Source: VAZQ01 sp963807865 (GTDB lineage: Bacteria; Pseudomonadota; Alphaproteobacteria; Rhizobiales; Xanthobacteraceae). Taken from it: DNA of 64,000 bases. Positions 1 through 9,813 of this stretch are shown here, piece by piece. The first letter of the stretch is position 1. Each line of letters opens with the position of its first letter. The notes under the pieces were generated by a model. It saw nothing but the letters and a program-made list of their open reading frames with translations, did no database searches and was not told the origin of the DNA. The stretch lies in NCBI GenBank assembly GCA_963807865.1, contig CAWEDK010000017.1:397729-461728 (forward strand), in the 5' to 3' direction. Both the position numbers and the translations under genes were made by a program.

Positions 1-1
1 C

Positions 2-367
2 GAGTCCTACACCATTCCGCACATGATGCATGGCACGCCGCTCGCGACTGGCAACGGGCATGACGAATGCGGAGCCGCAGGCCCTTTTCTGTTGGAGGTC
101 GGCATTTCGTCGTCCTATCACATCGTGAAATTCTTCGGCCTGACAGCGCACGTCGCGCCTGCGGTGAACGATGGGATTGTGACGAGCGGCCCGCGAGCAG
201 CGGGAAGCAACGGATCGCGCATAACCCCCTACGTGCTGGAAGGCGAGATTTTGGATCGTCAGGATCCTCAGACGGGCTCGCACGACATTCCGAGGCCGCC
301 ATTCCCGCTCGACGTCAATGCAGTCATCTCGAAAGCTTTGCGGGCAGCCGGCTTGATCAAGGGCTAG
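2..367 (+). CDS. PHB depolymerase-family esterase, C-terminal part (5' cut by window edge)
   Basis: The reading frame is open from the first bases, so only the last ~121 residues are present. The fragment carries a conserved C-terminal block of the short-chain polyhydroxyalkanoate depolymerase/feruloyl-esterase-like family: a MMHGTPL segment resembling the family's MGHGTPL and containing the probable catalytic histidine, then a Cys-Gly-rich stretch and a GISSSYHI-like segment. Members hydrolyse short polyester or ester bonds with an alpha/beta-hydrolase fold. The nucleophile serine and aspartate would lie upstream of the window. The family call rests on the C-terminus only, so the substrate is open. 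Confidence 0.7.
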   Translation, partial: ESYTIPHMMHGTPLATGNGHDECGAAGPFLLEVGISSSYHIVKFFGLTAHVAPAVNDGIVTSGPRAAGSNGSRITPYVLEGEILDRQDPQTGSHDIPRPPFPLDVNAVISKALRAAGLIKG

Positions 368-503
368 TTCGTACTTTCTCGCCCAGTCTGGCGAGGGAGC
401 CGGGCACTCTGGATGGCTGCGCGAACTGGGATGGAACTTTTCCTGTCGGGTTGTGGTTGTCGACCGGTATGAACTTTCCTCCTCAGAAAAGGTCGACAAC
501 ATC

Positions 504-677
504 ATGGATAAGGATCGCATCGAAGGCTCGGCGAAGCAGCTCAAGGGCGCCGTCAAGGAAACGATCGGCAAGGTGACGGGCGATGCCAAGCTCGAGACGG
601 AAGGCAAGACTGACAAGGTTGAAGGCAAGGTTCAGAACGCGGTTGGCGGTTTGAAAGATATGGTTCGCGGGAAGTAA
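504..677 (+). CDS. CsbD family stress-response protein
   Basis: A 57-residue hydrophilic, Lys/Gly/Glu-rich protein beginning MDKDRIEGSAKQLKG, the signature start of CsbD-like proteins. These are small general-stress proteins of unknown biochemistry. The body has the usual imperfect helical repeats (G-K-V-x-G-D-A-K-L, then K-V-E-G-K-V-Q-N). An upstream in-frame ATG at 453 would add 17 unlike residues. The internal start at 504 matches the family N-terminus and is preferred. It stands alone between an esterase and an AI-2E transporter. Confidence 0.88.
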   Translation: MDKDRIEGSAKQLKGAVKETIGKVTGDAKLETEGKTDKVEGKVQNAVGGLKDMVRGK

Positions 678-710
678 CCCGCTTGAACCGCGCGGGCGTT
701 CGGGCTTTAG

Positions 711-2704
711 ATGCCTTCTCGCAACGCTCTGGCGGATCGCATGTCCCAGTTGCCATCGAGCAAGTTGCCGCGGCAGATGCCGTCTGTCCCGGCTTCGACA
801 ATGACGTCAGTGATCGTCGCGGTGGTCGTCATCGCGGCGCTTTATTTTGGGCGCGAGGTGCTGGTACCGATCGCGCTGGCGCTGTTGCTGAGCTTCGTGC
901 TGGCGCCTCTAGTTCGCTTCCTGCAGCGTTGGTACGTGCCTCGCATCGCCGCGGTCCTGATCGTGGCGCTGTTCGCGTTCTCGACCATCTTCGGTCTTGG
1001 CGCCCTGATGGTGTCGCAGGTCACCCAGCTTGCCGAACAGTTGCCGGTTTACCAGACCACGCTGCGCGAAAAAATTCAGAGCTTGCGCGGCGCGGCGCGC
1101 GGGCACAGGCACGCTTGAACGCGCGTCGGAGGTCTTGCAGGACCTGAGCAAGGAAATCGACCGGCCGCGCAGCGGCCCGGCGGTTCCTTCGTTGGGTCAG
1201 CGCGAGCGGCCGATTCAGGTCGAAGTCTGGCAGCCCGATCCTGGCGCTCTCCAGGTGCTGTCCGGCCTGATCGCTCCGTTGCTGCATCCGCTGACGACGA
1301 CCGGCATCGTGGTCATCTTCGTCATCTTCATCCTCATGCAGCGGCAGGATCTGCGGAATCGGCTGGTGCGCCTCGCTGGGGCGCACGATCTGCAGCGTAC
1401 GACCGCGGCGCTCGACGATGCCGGGCAGCGCCTCAGCCGCTTGTTCCTGACGCAGCTTGCGCTCAACGCCGGCTTCGGGCTCGTGATCGGGATCGGTCTC
1501 TGGCTGATTGGAGTTCCGAGCGCGCCGCTCTGGGGCATGCTGGCGATGATCATGCGCTTCGTCCCCTATATCGGCGCGCTGATCTCGGCGATCTTCCCGT
1601 TGGTTCTGGCGGCCGCGGTTGGGCCCGGCTGGGGCATGGTGATGGCGACCGCGGCTCTGTTCTTGATTACCGAGCCGATCGTCGGCCACGTGATCGAACC
1701 GCTGGTGTACGGTCAAAGCACCGGGTTGTCGCCGGTTGCGGTCATTGCATCGGCAACGTTCTGGACCTGGCTATGGGGACCGATCGGCCTGGTTCTGGCG
1801 ACGCCGCTGACCATGTGCCTGGTGGTGCTCGGCCGCCACGTCGACGGCCTCAAATTCCTGGAAGTGATGTTCGGCGACGAGCCGCCTTTGACGCCGGCTG
1901 AACTGATCTATCAGCGCATGCTGGCGCGCGACCCGGTCGAAGCGGTCGAACAGGCGCGCGCCTACCTGAAGGACAGACCGCTTGCCGACTACTACGATGA
2001 GATCCTGATGGCGGGCTTGAAGCTTGCACAGGCCGATGCCGCTCGCGGCCTGCTCGATGATGAGCGCATGCAGCACATCCGCGATGCCGTCTCTGAAATC
2101 ATCGACGACCTCGACAACGCACAAGGACAGGGCTGTCACCGCCCCGGAATCGGAAGCGGACGATGCCCCGTCGCCGCTGGCGCGACTTGAACAGGCTGAA
2201 GCCGAAACCGGGGAACGGGCGCTGCCGGAGCGGTGGCGGCAGGGCAAGCCGGTCCTCTGTATCCCGGGCCCAAGCCTGCTCGACGAGGCTGCCGCCGCAA
2301 TGGTGGCGCAACTCACCGAACGGCAGGGGATTGGCGCACGGGCGGAGCAGGCTGGTGCGTTGTCGATGTCGCGAATTTTCGCCTGGGAGACCGAGGATGT
2401 GGCCCTGATCTGCCTCTGCTACATCGAAGACGTCTCGCCGGCACAAATCCGCTACGCCATTCGTCGTATCCGGCGGCGGGTGCCCGACGTGCCGATCCTC
2501 GTGGCGCTGTTCGGTGACACCGATCAAATGGAAGCGGCGGGAGATTCCGAAAAGGCGGATTTTGTCGAGCGCTCACTGAATGACGTAGTCGAACAAATTC
2601 TGGCGATAGCGAGCACGACGGCCGCCGCGCCGGCATCGGTGTCACAACCTTCTCAGAGCACCGGCAGGGCAAAGGAGCCACCGTCGGATCTGTCTGCCGC
2701 TTGA
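711..2704 (+). pseudogene. AI-2E family transporter (two frameshifts as written)
   Basis: Three consecutive reading frames join into one ~660-residue inner-membrane permease of the AI-2E/PerM family. The first piece (711 to ~1100) holds the N-terminal helices. The second (~1100 to ~2125) holds the central helices, including a QLALNAGFGL segment, the family-typical VPYIGALIS, and a late WGPIGLVLATPL motif. The third (~2125 to 2704) is a soluble domain with a CIPGPSLLDEAAAAM segment, often found as the C-terminal extension in alphaproteobacterial members. The shifts lie near 1090-1118 and 2110-2135. Motifs are intact on both sides of each, which suggests base-calling indels. The physiological substrate cannot be inferred; many members are not autoinducer exporters. 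Confidence 0.8.
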
Positions 2705-2728
2705 GTGCTAAGCGCAGGCCATCGCTGT

Positions 2729-3826
2729 TTACGACCGGCGGCCGATGTCCACGACATCGACTTCCACCGTCATGTCGCGTCCGTCGCGGCGAATCTGCAG
2801 CGCCACCTTCTTGCCGACGCCCACGCGTTCGAGTTCTTCGGCCAGATCGGGCAGCCGGCGCACCGGCTTGCCATTGACGCCCACGATAACGTCGCCGAGC
2901 TTGCGGCCGCTGGGATCGATACCTCGCAGGCCGGCGCGGTCGGCCGCCGAACCGGGAACGGTGCGGGCGATCATCACGCCTTCGACGCCGGCGCGCGTCG
3001 CCGCGTCTTCACCGGCCGAGACGATGCCGATGCCGGGCGTCGGCACGTAGCCGCGGGCGATGATCTGCGGCACAATGCGGTTGACGGTGTCGATGGGGAT
3101 GGCGAAGCCGATCCCCGCGCTCGTGCCCGACGGTGACAGGATTGCCGTGTTGACGCCGATGACGCGGCCAGCCGAATCGAGCAACGGCCCGCCGGAGTTT
3201 CCCGGATTGATGGCCGCGTCGGTCTGGATCACGTTGGTGATCTCTCGTCCGCCGGTCGTCGGCAGGCGGCGCTTGAGCGCGCTGATAATCCCGGTCGTGA
3301 GCGACTGGTCGAGGCCGAACGGATTTCCGATCGCGAACACCATTTGGCCGACCTTCAATTCGTCCGAGGTCCCGATCGACACCGGCGACGGCAAGCCGCG
3401 CGTGTCGTCGACACGCAGCACGGCGAGGTCGTAGTTCGGCGCGGTACCGACGATGCGCGCCCGCAGCACGCGTCCGGTCGATAGCCGGACCGCGACCTGG
3501 TCGGTGCCGTGCACCACATGATCGTTGGTGACGATGTGTCCGGCGCCATCCCAGATGAAGCCGGTGCCCGACTGGTCCTGTCCGTCGGGCTCGGGTTGCA
3601 TGGCTTCGAGCGTGCCGGCGCGCGCAACCACCTGGACGACCGAAGGCGACACGCGCTCGAACAACTCGATCGACGTGCGTTCGATCTCGGCAAGGGTGCC
3701 GCGGGGCGCAACGCTGCGCGGCGTGCTTGCCGAGTACAGCATGCGATCGATGTATGGCTGGGCGAAATAGAAGCCGATGACCCCCAACAACGCAATGATC
3801 AACAGTTGAGACGTACGATCACGCAT
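2729..3826 (-). CDS. HtrA/DegS-like trypsin-type serine protease with PDZ domain
   Basis: A 365-residue protein with an N-terminal membrane anchor (about residues 7-22), a trypsin-like domain and one C-terminal PDZ domain (about 265-360). The catalytic triad is visible: His103 in TNDHVVHG, Asp133 in NYDLAVL, Ser211 in NPGNSGGPL. A single PDZ with a retained anchor resembles DegS or short DegP-type periplasmic proteases, which degrade or sense misfolded envelope proteins. It converges with the AI-2E gene and is followed on its strand by no obvious partner. No anti-sigma factor lies nearby, so a DegS-like signalling role is not supported by context. Confidence 0.92.
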   Translation of the reverse strand: MRDRTSQLLIIALLGVIGFYFAQPYIDRMLYSASTPRSVAPRGTLAEIERTSIELFERVSPSVVQVVARAGTLEAMQPEPDGQDQSGTGFIWDGAGHIVTNDHVVHGTDQVAVRLSTGRVLRARIVGTAPNYDLAVLRVDDTRGLPSPVSIGTSDELKVGQMVFAIGNPFGLDQSLTTGIISALKRRLPTTGGREITNVIQTDAAINPGNSGGPLLDSAGRVIGVNTAILSPSGTSAGIGFAIPIDTVNRIVPQIIARGYVPTPGIGIVSAGEDAATRAGVEGVMIARTVPGSAADRAGLRGIDPSGRKLGDVIVGVNGKPVRRLPDLAEELERVGVGKKVALQIRRDGRDMTVEVDVVDIGRRS

Positions 3827-3965
3827 ACGTTGGCTCCTGGTGCCTCTTACAAGCCAAGGGTTCGTTCAACCTTGGCGGCTGGCGCAAATCGACGATTCGA
3901 GGCGAAGCATAGGCGGGCTGCGAACGTCGCTCAACGCACGTGAGCACGGGGTGGGCATCGCCACT

Positions 3966-4937
3966 CTATTGCGGGATGATGTCGAGCTCCTTCGCCAGCA
4001 CCCGCCATTGCTCCTGCTGCCGCTTGATGAATTCGGCGGTGCTCTGGGGGGTGCCGGCGCCTTCGGTCGCAAGGCCGAACGAGAAAAGCCGCTGTTGGAT
4101 ATCGCTTCCCTTGAGATACTCGCCGATCTCGCGGTTGAGACGCATGACGATATTGTCCGGTGTGCCGGTGGGAGCGACAACGCCGAACCAGCCGTTCATC
4201 ACGACGCCCGGCACGGTCTCGTTGAGGGACGGCAGGTCGGGAAGACCCGGAAATCGCTGTTCCGAGGTGATCGCGATCCGCCGCACCTTTCCAGCCTGCA
4301 CGACCGCGTTCGCGGCGGCGACCGAGCTGATCAAGACCTGCACGACGCCGCTGGCGACGTCCTGTGTCATCTGTCCGGCCGAGCGATAGGGCACCTCGAT
4401 CAGGCCGAGGTCGGCGCGCCGATTGAACAGCTTCGCGGCAAACGCCGCCGCGCCCGCGGTCGTGTCGAATGCGACCGAGAGTTTGCCCCGGTTGGCCTTC
4501 GCATAGGCGACGAACTCGGCGGGCGAAGCGACGGGTACGTCTGCATTCACCGAGAGCATCTGCGGACCGAGGCTGCAGACCATGGCGACCGGCGTGAAAT
4601 CGCGCACGGGATCGTAGGGAAGCTGCTTGAAGGACACCGGATTGATTGCCATGCCGGAGGTGTTCGTGAACAACAGCGTGTATCCGTCCGGTGCCGCGCG
4701 CGCGACCGCCTGATGGGCGATGATCCCGGATGCTCCCGGCATATTCTCGACAATGATCGGCTGTCCAAGCGTTCGCCCGACGCCGTCGGCCAGCATCCGC
4801 GCCATCACGTCCGTCGCGGCTCCCGGCCCCGTGGGGACGATCAATTTCACCGGCCGCTGTGGCCACGACTGGCCAAAAGCTGCATCGGCCGATGTCACGA
4901 GGGCGATGCAGATCAGCACACGATGCAATACATTCAT
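3966..4937 (-). CDS. Bug/TctC-family tripartite tricarboxylate transporter receptor
   Basis: A 323-residue periplasmic solute-binding protein with a Sec signal peptide (hydrophobic stretch ending near FGQ, about residue 23). The mature start WPQRPVKLIVP and the following GPGAATDV segment are the standard Bug-receptor opening. APDGYTLL and YDPVRDFTPV also match. Family members bind carboxylates or aromatics for TctAB-type permeases. No tctA or tctB is adjacent, so it is an orphan receptor, as is common in this lineage. The start at 4937 was chosen because it immediately precedes the signal peptide; the frame stays open far upstream only by chance in high-GC DNA. Confidence 0.9.
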   Translation of the reverse strand: MNVLHRVLICIALVTSADAAFGQSWPQRPVKLIVPTGPGAATDVMARMLADGVGRTLGQPIIVENMPGASGIIAHQAVARAAPDGYTLLFTNTSGMAINPVSFKQLPYDPVRDFTPVAMVCSLGPQMLSVNADVPVASPAEFVAYAKANRGKLSVAFDTTAGAAAFAAKLFNRRADLGLIEVPYRSAGQMTQDVASGVVQVLISSVAAANAVVQAGKVRRIAITSEQRFPGLPDLPSLNETVPGVVMNGWFGVVAPTGTPDNIVMRLNREIGEYLKGSDIQQRLFSFGLATEGAGTPQSTAEFIKRQQEQWRVLAKELDIIPQ

Positions 4938-5012
4938 TGGCGAACCCGGCGGTTTCCAAAGCAGCCGGCAGTGTATGATAGCCGGTGTGCTTAGCAAGCG
5001 ATGAGGGACGTG

Positions 5013-6080
5013 ATGAGCGGTGAGCTTCTGTTGGTCGGCAGTATCCCGTTGGACACGCCGCAGGAGGTGTTCGAAGCGTTCGGTGCGCCGCTGGGGAAGT
5101 ATCTGTTTGCGATGCCAGATGGCGAGGTCGGTCCGCGGCGCCACTGGATCAGCCGCGTGCACTATCAGGTGCTCGCCGCGCATCCGGAGCTCGAGATCGT
5201 TCAGCGACCGGCGCCCGACGAACAGGGAGTGGAGCGGCAATTTCCGCGCAACGCCGCCGACGCCTGGTGGTTCAAGGTGAAGGATGGCGTCAAGCAGGTT
5301 CGCTTCGGCGATCCGGGCTGGCGGCTTGGTTATGCGCGCGACGCGATCAACTCCTATTTCGTCTTCAGCGTGATGAAGAAGCGCGGCTTGCTCCCGCGAC
5401 ATCTGCGGTTCCAGGTATCGATCCCGATGGTCAACAGCGTGCTGCCGCCCCGCATCTTTCCGAACCGCGAAGACCTCGACAGGATCAGGCCGGGCTATGA
5501 GGCGGCGACCCGCGCCGAGATCGCAACCATCGTCGAAAAAATTCCCGCGAGCGAGCTTGCCATCCAGTGGGATTGTTCGACCGAGGTGCAGGATGCTTAT
5601 GGCAGCATTCCTGGTTTTCCGCTCGCAGGTGCGGTCGAGCGCAACCTGACCGAAGTGCGAAACTTGGCGCCCCACATCCCAGCGGGCGTCGCGCTCGGTT
5701 ATCACTTGTGCTTCGGCACACTCGGCGGCTGGCCGCGTTTCCAGCCGGACGATCTCGGCCAGGCGGTCGAACTTGCCAACGCGTTCATCGCGGCATCGGG
5801 CCGGCGCGTCGACTGGATTCATATTCCGGTGCTCGATCGTGGCGACGACGCGTTCTTCGCGCCGCTGTCGAACCTCAAGCCGCAGGGTGCCCGCGTGTTT
5901 CTGGGGGCGATCCACAACATGGAGCGGTTCGGAGAGAGGATTGCCATCGCCCGAAAATACCTGCGGGAGTTCGGCCTGGGCGCCTATTGCGGATTTGGAC
6001 GGCTGCCACCTTCGGAGCTATCGGCGATTCTCGCGGACCACCTGAAGGCGGTCGAGATTGCAAAGAACAATTCAAAATGA
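5013..6080 (+). CDS. MetE-like (UROD/MetE superfamily) protein of unknown function
   Basis: About 355 residues, likely a TIM barrel related to the catalytic half of cobalamin-independent methionine synthase. The supporting motif is GYHLCFG (His-x-Cys, residues 235/237 counted from the alternative start at 5001) plus a late YCGFGR cysteine (about 330). These match the zinc-ligand layout of MetE-like enzymes. It lacks the full MetE N-terminal half. A GAGGGA ribosome-binding site lies just before the ATG at 5013, making that start better than 5001. The product probably transfers a methyl group to or from a thiol, but the substrate is unknown. The 3' end overlaps the convergent small membrane gene by 9 bp. 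Confidence 0.6.
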   Translation: MSGELLLVGSIPLDTPQEVFEAFGAPLGKYLFAMPDGEVGPRRHWISRVHYQVLAAHPELEIVQRPAPDEQGVERQFPRNAADAWWFKVKDGVKQVRFGDPGWRLGYARDAINSYFVFSVMKKRGLLPRHLRFQVSIPMVNSVLPPRIFPNREDLDRIRPGYEAATRAEIATIVEKIPASELAIQWDCSTEVQDAYGSIPGFPLAGAVERNLTEVRNLAPHIPAGVALGYHLCFGTLGGWPRFQPDDLGQAVELANAFIAASGRRVDWIHIPVLDRGDDAFFAPLSNLKPQGARVFLGAIHNMERFGERIAIARKYLREFGLGAYCGFGRLPPSELSAILADHLKAVEIAKNNSK

Positions 6081-6287
6081 CGTCCACCAGGCCCAGGCCA
6101 GCTTGCCGACGGCGACGGCGACCACGCACGCGATCAGGACCAGGAAGATCGTGACCGCCAGGTTCGCCTGCTTCTTGAATTCCTGAAAGCCCGCGCTCAC
6201 CCGTGTGGGCCGCCGGAAAAACATTGCGCGTACGAACAGCACGATCGGGATCGCGGCCGCGAGAAAGGCGATGATCTTGAAAATCAT
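6072..6287 (-). CDS. Small two-helix membrane protein, unknown
   Basis: A 71-residue protein with two clear hydrophobic segments (about residues 3-21 and 45-66) separated by a basic loop with RRPTR. The start MIFKIIAF is chosen because upstream in-frame sequence is hydrophilic and unlike a membrane protein. It overlaps the 3' end of the MetE-like gene tail to tail and lies just downstream of the acyl-CoA synthetase on the same strand, so it may be co-transcribed with it. Related short proteins in this order are annotated as hypothetical. Confidence 0.6.
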   Translation of the reverse strand: MIFKIIAFLAAAIPIVLFVRAMFFRRPTRVSAGFQEFKKQANLAVTIFLVLIACVVAVAVGKLAWAWWTSF

Positions 6288-6356
6288 AATGTGCCGTTCG
6301 TAATGGTCGCGTGTGCACTCTGCAATGGCAGTGTCGCACACAAGATTTGACCGGCC

Positions 6357-8201
6357 TCAGTCCGGCATCGGCATCACGATCACGCCGCCGTCTGGCGCCG
6401 CCGCGTACAGCCTTTCGACATCGGCACGGCGGCGCTCCAATGCCAGCCGCTGGTTGATATAGCCCTTGTCGGTGATCTCGTTGGCGTCGATCGACGGCGC
6501 GTCCGGTAGCAGGATCACGCGCGCAATGCGTTCCGAAGAGCCTCGGTGCTCGGCATTCCAACTGGCGAGTGCTGTCCGCACATGCTCGCGGATCGCCGGA
6601 TGACGCGCAAGCTCGGGCAGGGCGCATTCCGCCCCGATCAACCGGCAGCAGCCGGCCGGGTTGAGCCAGGCGAGCAGCCCGATGGAGGCACAGTTTTCAC
6701 CGGCGACGATCGCGTCCTGCAGCACCGGCGAACTTGCCGCCAGCACACCTACCCGCAGCGCGCCGACTCCGACCCACGTGCCGGTGGTGAGCTTGAAGTC
6801 CTCGGTGAGACGGCCATCGAACGCGAGGCCGTGCTGCGCGGCGGCAGGTTGGTCGAAGCATACCGCGTCGCCGGGCTTGTAGAAGCCCTCCGGGTCGAAC
6901 GCCTCGGCGGTGAGATCCGGACGTTTCCAGTACCCGGGAGTGACGTTTGGGCCGCGCACCCGCGCTTCGAGCTTTTCGCCCGCCGGCACCAACTTGAGTT
7001 CGACACCAGGCACCGGCACGCCAATCGGTCCGGCGCGGTCGATGACGAAATGCGCGGCGGTAGCGAGCGGCGAAGTCTCGGTGGTGCCCCAGGAGGATGT
7101 CATCGGTACGCGGTACCCGGTAGCGCGCTCGGACACGGCTTCGAGCCGCGTCCACAAATCCTGCGGCAGCGCCGCGCCGGCATAGAAGATGAGCCGCAGC
7201 TTGGCGAAGAATGACCGGGCCAGCGCCTCGTCGTTCTCTAGGAACGGCAGCAGTGCCGCATAACCGGCGGGCACGTTGAAGTAGATGGTGGGAGAAATCT
7301 CGCCGAGATTCCTCACCGTCTGTTCAATCAGGCCAGGCACCGGCCGGCCGCCATCGATGAACAGCGTGCCCGCGTGGCGCAGCGCCAGATTGAAGTTATG
7401 ATTGGCGCCGAAGGTGTGGTTCCAGGGCAGCCAGTCGAGCAACACCAATTGTGCGTCGTCGAGGAACGGCCAGACCTGCGCAAGTTGCTGCTGGTTGGCG
7501 GTGAGCATGCCGTGGGTGTTGATCACGCCCTTCGGCAGGCCGGTCGAACCCGACGTAAACAGGATTTTGGCGATGGTGTCGGGCCGGATCGCCGCCGCTG
7601 CCTGTTCGACGGAGGGTCCCGGACGGCTTTCGGCCATGGCTTCGAACAATGTGACGCCGGGAAGGTTCGCGCCGTTGGTGCCGGCAAGGATTTCCACATC
7701 CGTCAGATCGAGCGCGCCCAGCGATCTGACGAACGGGCCAGTGTCCGAAACATAGATCAGCGCGGGCTTGAGCAGTGCGCCGATGTACTTGAGCTTGGCG
7801 TGATCCTGGCTTTGCAGCGAATACGCCACCGAAATCGGCGCGACCGGAATGCCGGCCGTGTGGCCGGCGAGCGTCAGCAGCGCGTGGTCGACGCTGTTTG
7901 CCGAGAGGATCATGACCGGCCGCTCGGGGCTCAGTCCGCGCTCGATCAGCCCGTGCGCCAACCCATCCACCAGTCCGCGCGCCTCCTCGTAAGTCAGTTC
8001 CCGCCAGGCCGCACTGGCGTGGCGCTCGGCCAGGAAGAGGCCGTCCGGATTGCGCTCGGTCGCGTCCCGGAACAACCGGGCGAGGCTCGGCTGATAAGCT
8101 CCAAGGGGCATGGACGAGCGCAGGCGCAGGCTGCCGTCGGGCGCGTCCTGGCGGACAATCTCCGGCTCGGCGTAGGTAATAGGACGCAGCGGCGCCGGCA
8201 T
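6357..8201 (-). CDS. Feruloyl-CoA synthase-type AMP-forming acid:CoA ligase
   Basis: A 614-residue ANL-superfamily enzyme. The ATP-binding P-loop LFTSGSTGLPKG lies at about 214-225, the SSWGTTETSP adenylate motif is mid-protein, FYKPGDAV matches A7, and the C-terminal catalytic lysine sits in EITDKGYINQ (about residue 580). That C-terminal motif and the overall length fit the feruloyl-CoA synthase subgroup, which activates hydroxycinnamates or other aryl acids to CoA thioesters. No enoyl-CoA hydratase/aldolase (Ech) or vanillin dehydrogenase is adjacent, so the aromatic substrate is inferred from family only. Confidence 0.82.
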   Translation of the reverse strand: MPAPLRPITYAEPEIVRQDAPDGSLRLRSSMPLGAYQPSLARLFRDATERNPDGLFLAERHASAAWRELTYEEARGLVDGLAHGLIERGLSPERPVMILSANSVDHALLTLAGHTAGIPVAPISVAYSLQSQDHAKLKYIGALLKPALIYVSDTGPFVRSLGALDLTDVEILAGTNGANLPGVTLFEAMAESRPGPSVEQAAAAIRPDTIAKILFTSGSTGLPKGVINTHGMLTANQQQLAQVWPFLDDAQLVLLDWLPWNHTFGANHNFNLALRHAGTLFIDGGRPVPGLIEQTVRNLGEISPTIYFNVPAGYAALLPFLENDEALARSFFAKLRLIFYAGAALPQDLWTRLEAVSERATGYRVPMTSSWGTTETSPLATAAHFVIDRAGPIGVPVPGVELKLVPAGEKLEARVRGPNVTPGYWKRPDLTAEAFDPEGFYKPGDAVCFDQPAAAQHGLAFDGRLTEDFKLTTGTWVGVGALRVGVLAASSPVLQDAIVAGENCASIGLLAWLNPAGCCRLIGAECALPELARHPAIREHVRTALASWNAEHRGSSERIARVILLPDAPSIDANEITDKGYINQRLALERRRADVERLYAAAPDGGVIVMPMPD

Positions 8202-8336
8202 TCAGCTTCCTCCCCGACGGGCCTTTGGCTCGTCAACTCTGTCCCGTGCTTTTGACGGGTGACTTGAAGCATCATAACGCACAATGGCAGGGTAGGGCGC
8301 GACCCGCAGCCGCGGGTCGGGAAGTCCAGGATCATC

Positions 8337-9113
8337 ATGACCGACGCGAATTCCCATCCCACGACGCTGGTGACGGCAGCCCTCCTCGTCATCGGCGACG
8401 AAATCCTGTCCGGACGTACCAAGGACAAGAACATCGGCTACATCGCCGAGTATCTCACCGCGGTCGGCATTGACCTGATGGAGGTCCGCGTCGTGGGCGA
8501 CGAGGAGTTGGCCATCGTCGACGCGCTCAACGCGCTGCGCCATCGCTATACCTACGTCTTCACCACCGGCGGTATCGGCCCGACGCATGACGACATCACC
8601 GCCGACTGCGTCGCCAAGGCCTTCGGCGTCTCGATCGATGTCGATCCGCGCGCGCTCGCCATCCTGGAAGAGCGCGTGGCGGCAACCGGCTCCCAGATGA
8701 ACGAAGCACGCCTGCGCATGACGCGCATTCCCAAGGGCGCCGATCTCGTTCTGAACAAGGTCTCGGGTGCACCCGGCATCTGGATCGGCAATGTCATCGT
8801 GATGGCGGGCGTGCCATCGATCATGCAGGCGATGCTCGACGAGGTCGCGCCGCAACTCAAGACCGGCGCGCGGATGCTGTCCGAGACCGTGCTGGCCAAT
8901 GCGCGGGAAGGCGACATCGGCAGCCAGCTTGGCGACATCGCCAAGGCCAATCCGGATGTTGCGATCGGCAGCTATCCGTTTTTCGATCCGCAGCGCGGAC
9001 CGAACACCAACGTCGTGTTGCGGGCGCGCGATGCCGGCAAGCTGGAGATCGCCAAACGCGCGGTCGAAGACATGCTGATCCGGGTCCGGGGCGCGCAGAC
9101 TGGCGGTGGATAA
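8337..9113 (+). CDS. CinA-like molybdopterin-binding domain protein
   Basis: A 258-residue protein consisting of a MoaB/Mog-type domain. The N-terminal VIGDEILSGR and the TTGGIGPTHDD loop (about residues 76-86) are the competence/damage-inducible CinA N-terminal signatures. Full CinA proteins run to about 410 residues with a PncC nicotinamide-nucleotide deamidase domain, which is absent here. It is therefore the single-domain version frequent in alphaproteobacteria, possibly a nucleotide-pyrophosphatase-like enzyme. It diverges from the acyl-CoA synthetase across a ~135 bp gap. Confidence 0.88.
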   Translation: MTDANSHPTTLVTAALLVIGDEILSGRTKDKNIGYIAEYLTAVGIDLMEVRVVGDEELAIVDALNALRHRYTYVFTTGGIGPTHDDITADCVAKAFGVSIDVDPRALAILEERVAATGSQMNEARLRMTRIPKGADLVLNKVSGAPGIWIGNVIVMAGVPSIMQAMLDEVAPQLKTGARMLSETVLANAREGDIGSQLGDIAKANPDVAIGSYPFFDPQRGPNTNVVLRARDAGKLEIAKRAVEDMLIRVRGAQTGGG

Positions 9114-9257
9114 GCCGCGCGCGGCGGCACTGCTGGCGAACGGCCGTGCGGAGCCGCCGATGGGGTGCAGGAATGAAGCCGGTGGACGAAGTAGTGCCCC
9201 CCTTCGATTTTGGCCGCGACATGCGCTAGAACCCTGGCGTCTTTCTGCCGGGGGGAA

Positions 9258-9785
9258 ATGAACATGGCGCAATCAATGCCACTGATGCAGCCGCAGCAGC
9301 AAAAGGCGTTTCCAGTCTCGTGGGACCAGTTCCACCGCGACGCCCGCGCTTTGGTCTGGCGGCTCGCCGGCGTCGGTCCGTTCGAAGCCATCGTCTGCGT
9401 GTCCCGCGGCGGGCTCGTTCCGGCGACCATTGTGGCGCGCGAACTCGACATCCGGCTGATCGAGACCGTCTGCGTCGCGAGCTATTCGCACATGTCGCAA
9501 GGCGAGTTGCGGGTGCTCAAGGGCATTGCCCCGAGTATCGTGGCGCTCGGCGGCGGGGAGGGGAAGGGTGTGCTGATCGTCGACGACCTGGTCGACACCG
9601 GCAAGACCGCCAAGGTGGTGCGCGACCTGCTGCCGAAGGCGCATTTCGCCACCGTCTACGCCAAGCCCATGGGACGCCCGCTGGTCGATACGTTCATCAC
9701 CGAGGTGTCGCAGGACACCTGGATCTACTTCCCCTGGGATACCGGCCTTGCCTTCCAGCCGCCGATCCGCGGCAGCGAAACCTGA
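9258..9785 (+). CDS. gpt: Xanthine-guanine phosphoribosyltransferase
   Basis: A 175-residue type I phosphoribosyltransferase for purine salvage, converting xanthine or guanine plus PRPP to the nucleotide. The PRPP-binding motif GVLIVDDLVDTGK (about residues 104-116) is intact, and the early CVSRGGLVPA segment matches Gpt rather than Hpt. The C-terminus WIYFPWD matches the Gpt family. A GGGGGAA stretch precedes ATG 9258, and ATG 9264 is an equally plausible start. It is followed 28 bp later by a Bug receptor, which has its own strong ribosome-binding site. Confidence 0.92.
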   Translation: MNMAQSMPLMQPQQQKAFPVSWDQFHRDARALVWRLAGVGPFEAIVCVSRGGLVPATIVARELDIRLIETVCVASYSHMSQGELRVLKGIAPSIVALGGGEGKGVLIVDDLVDTGKTAKVVRDLLPKAHFATVYAKPMGRPLVDTFITEVSQDTWIYFPWDTGLAFQPPIRGSET

Positions 9786-9813
9786 TCGGGCGTTTCGCCC
9801 GAACGGAGGACCG

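Noticed and set aside
3966..5915. Very long minus-strand frame extending the Bug receptor far upstream
   Set aside because: The extra ~325 residues run antisense across the MetE-like gene, have no family features, and would bury the signal peptide; the real start is 4937.
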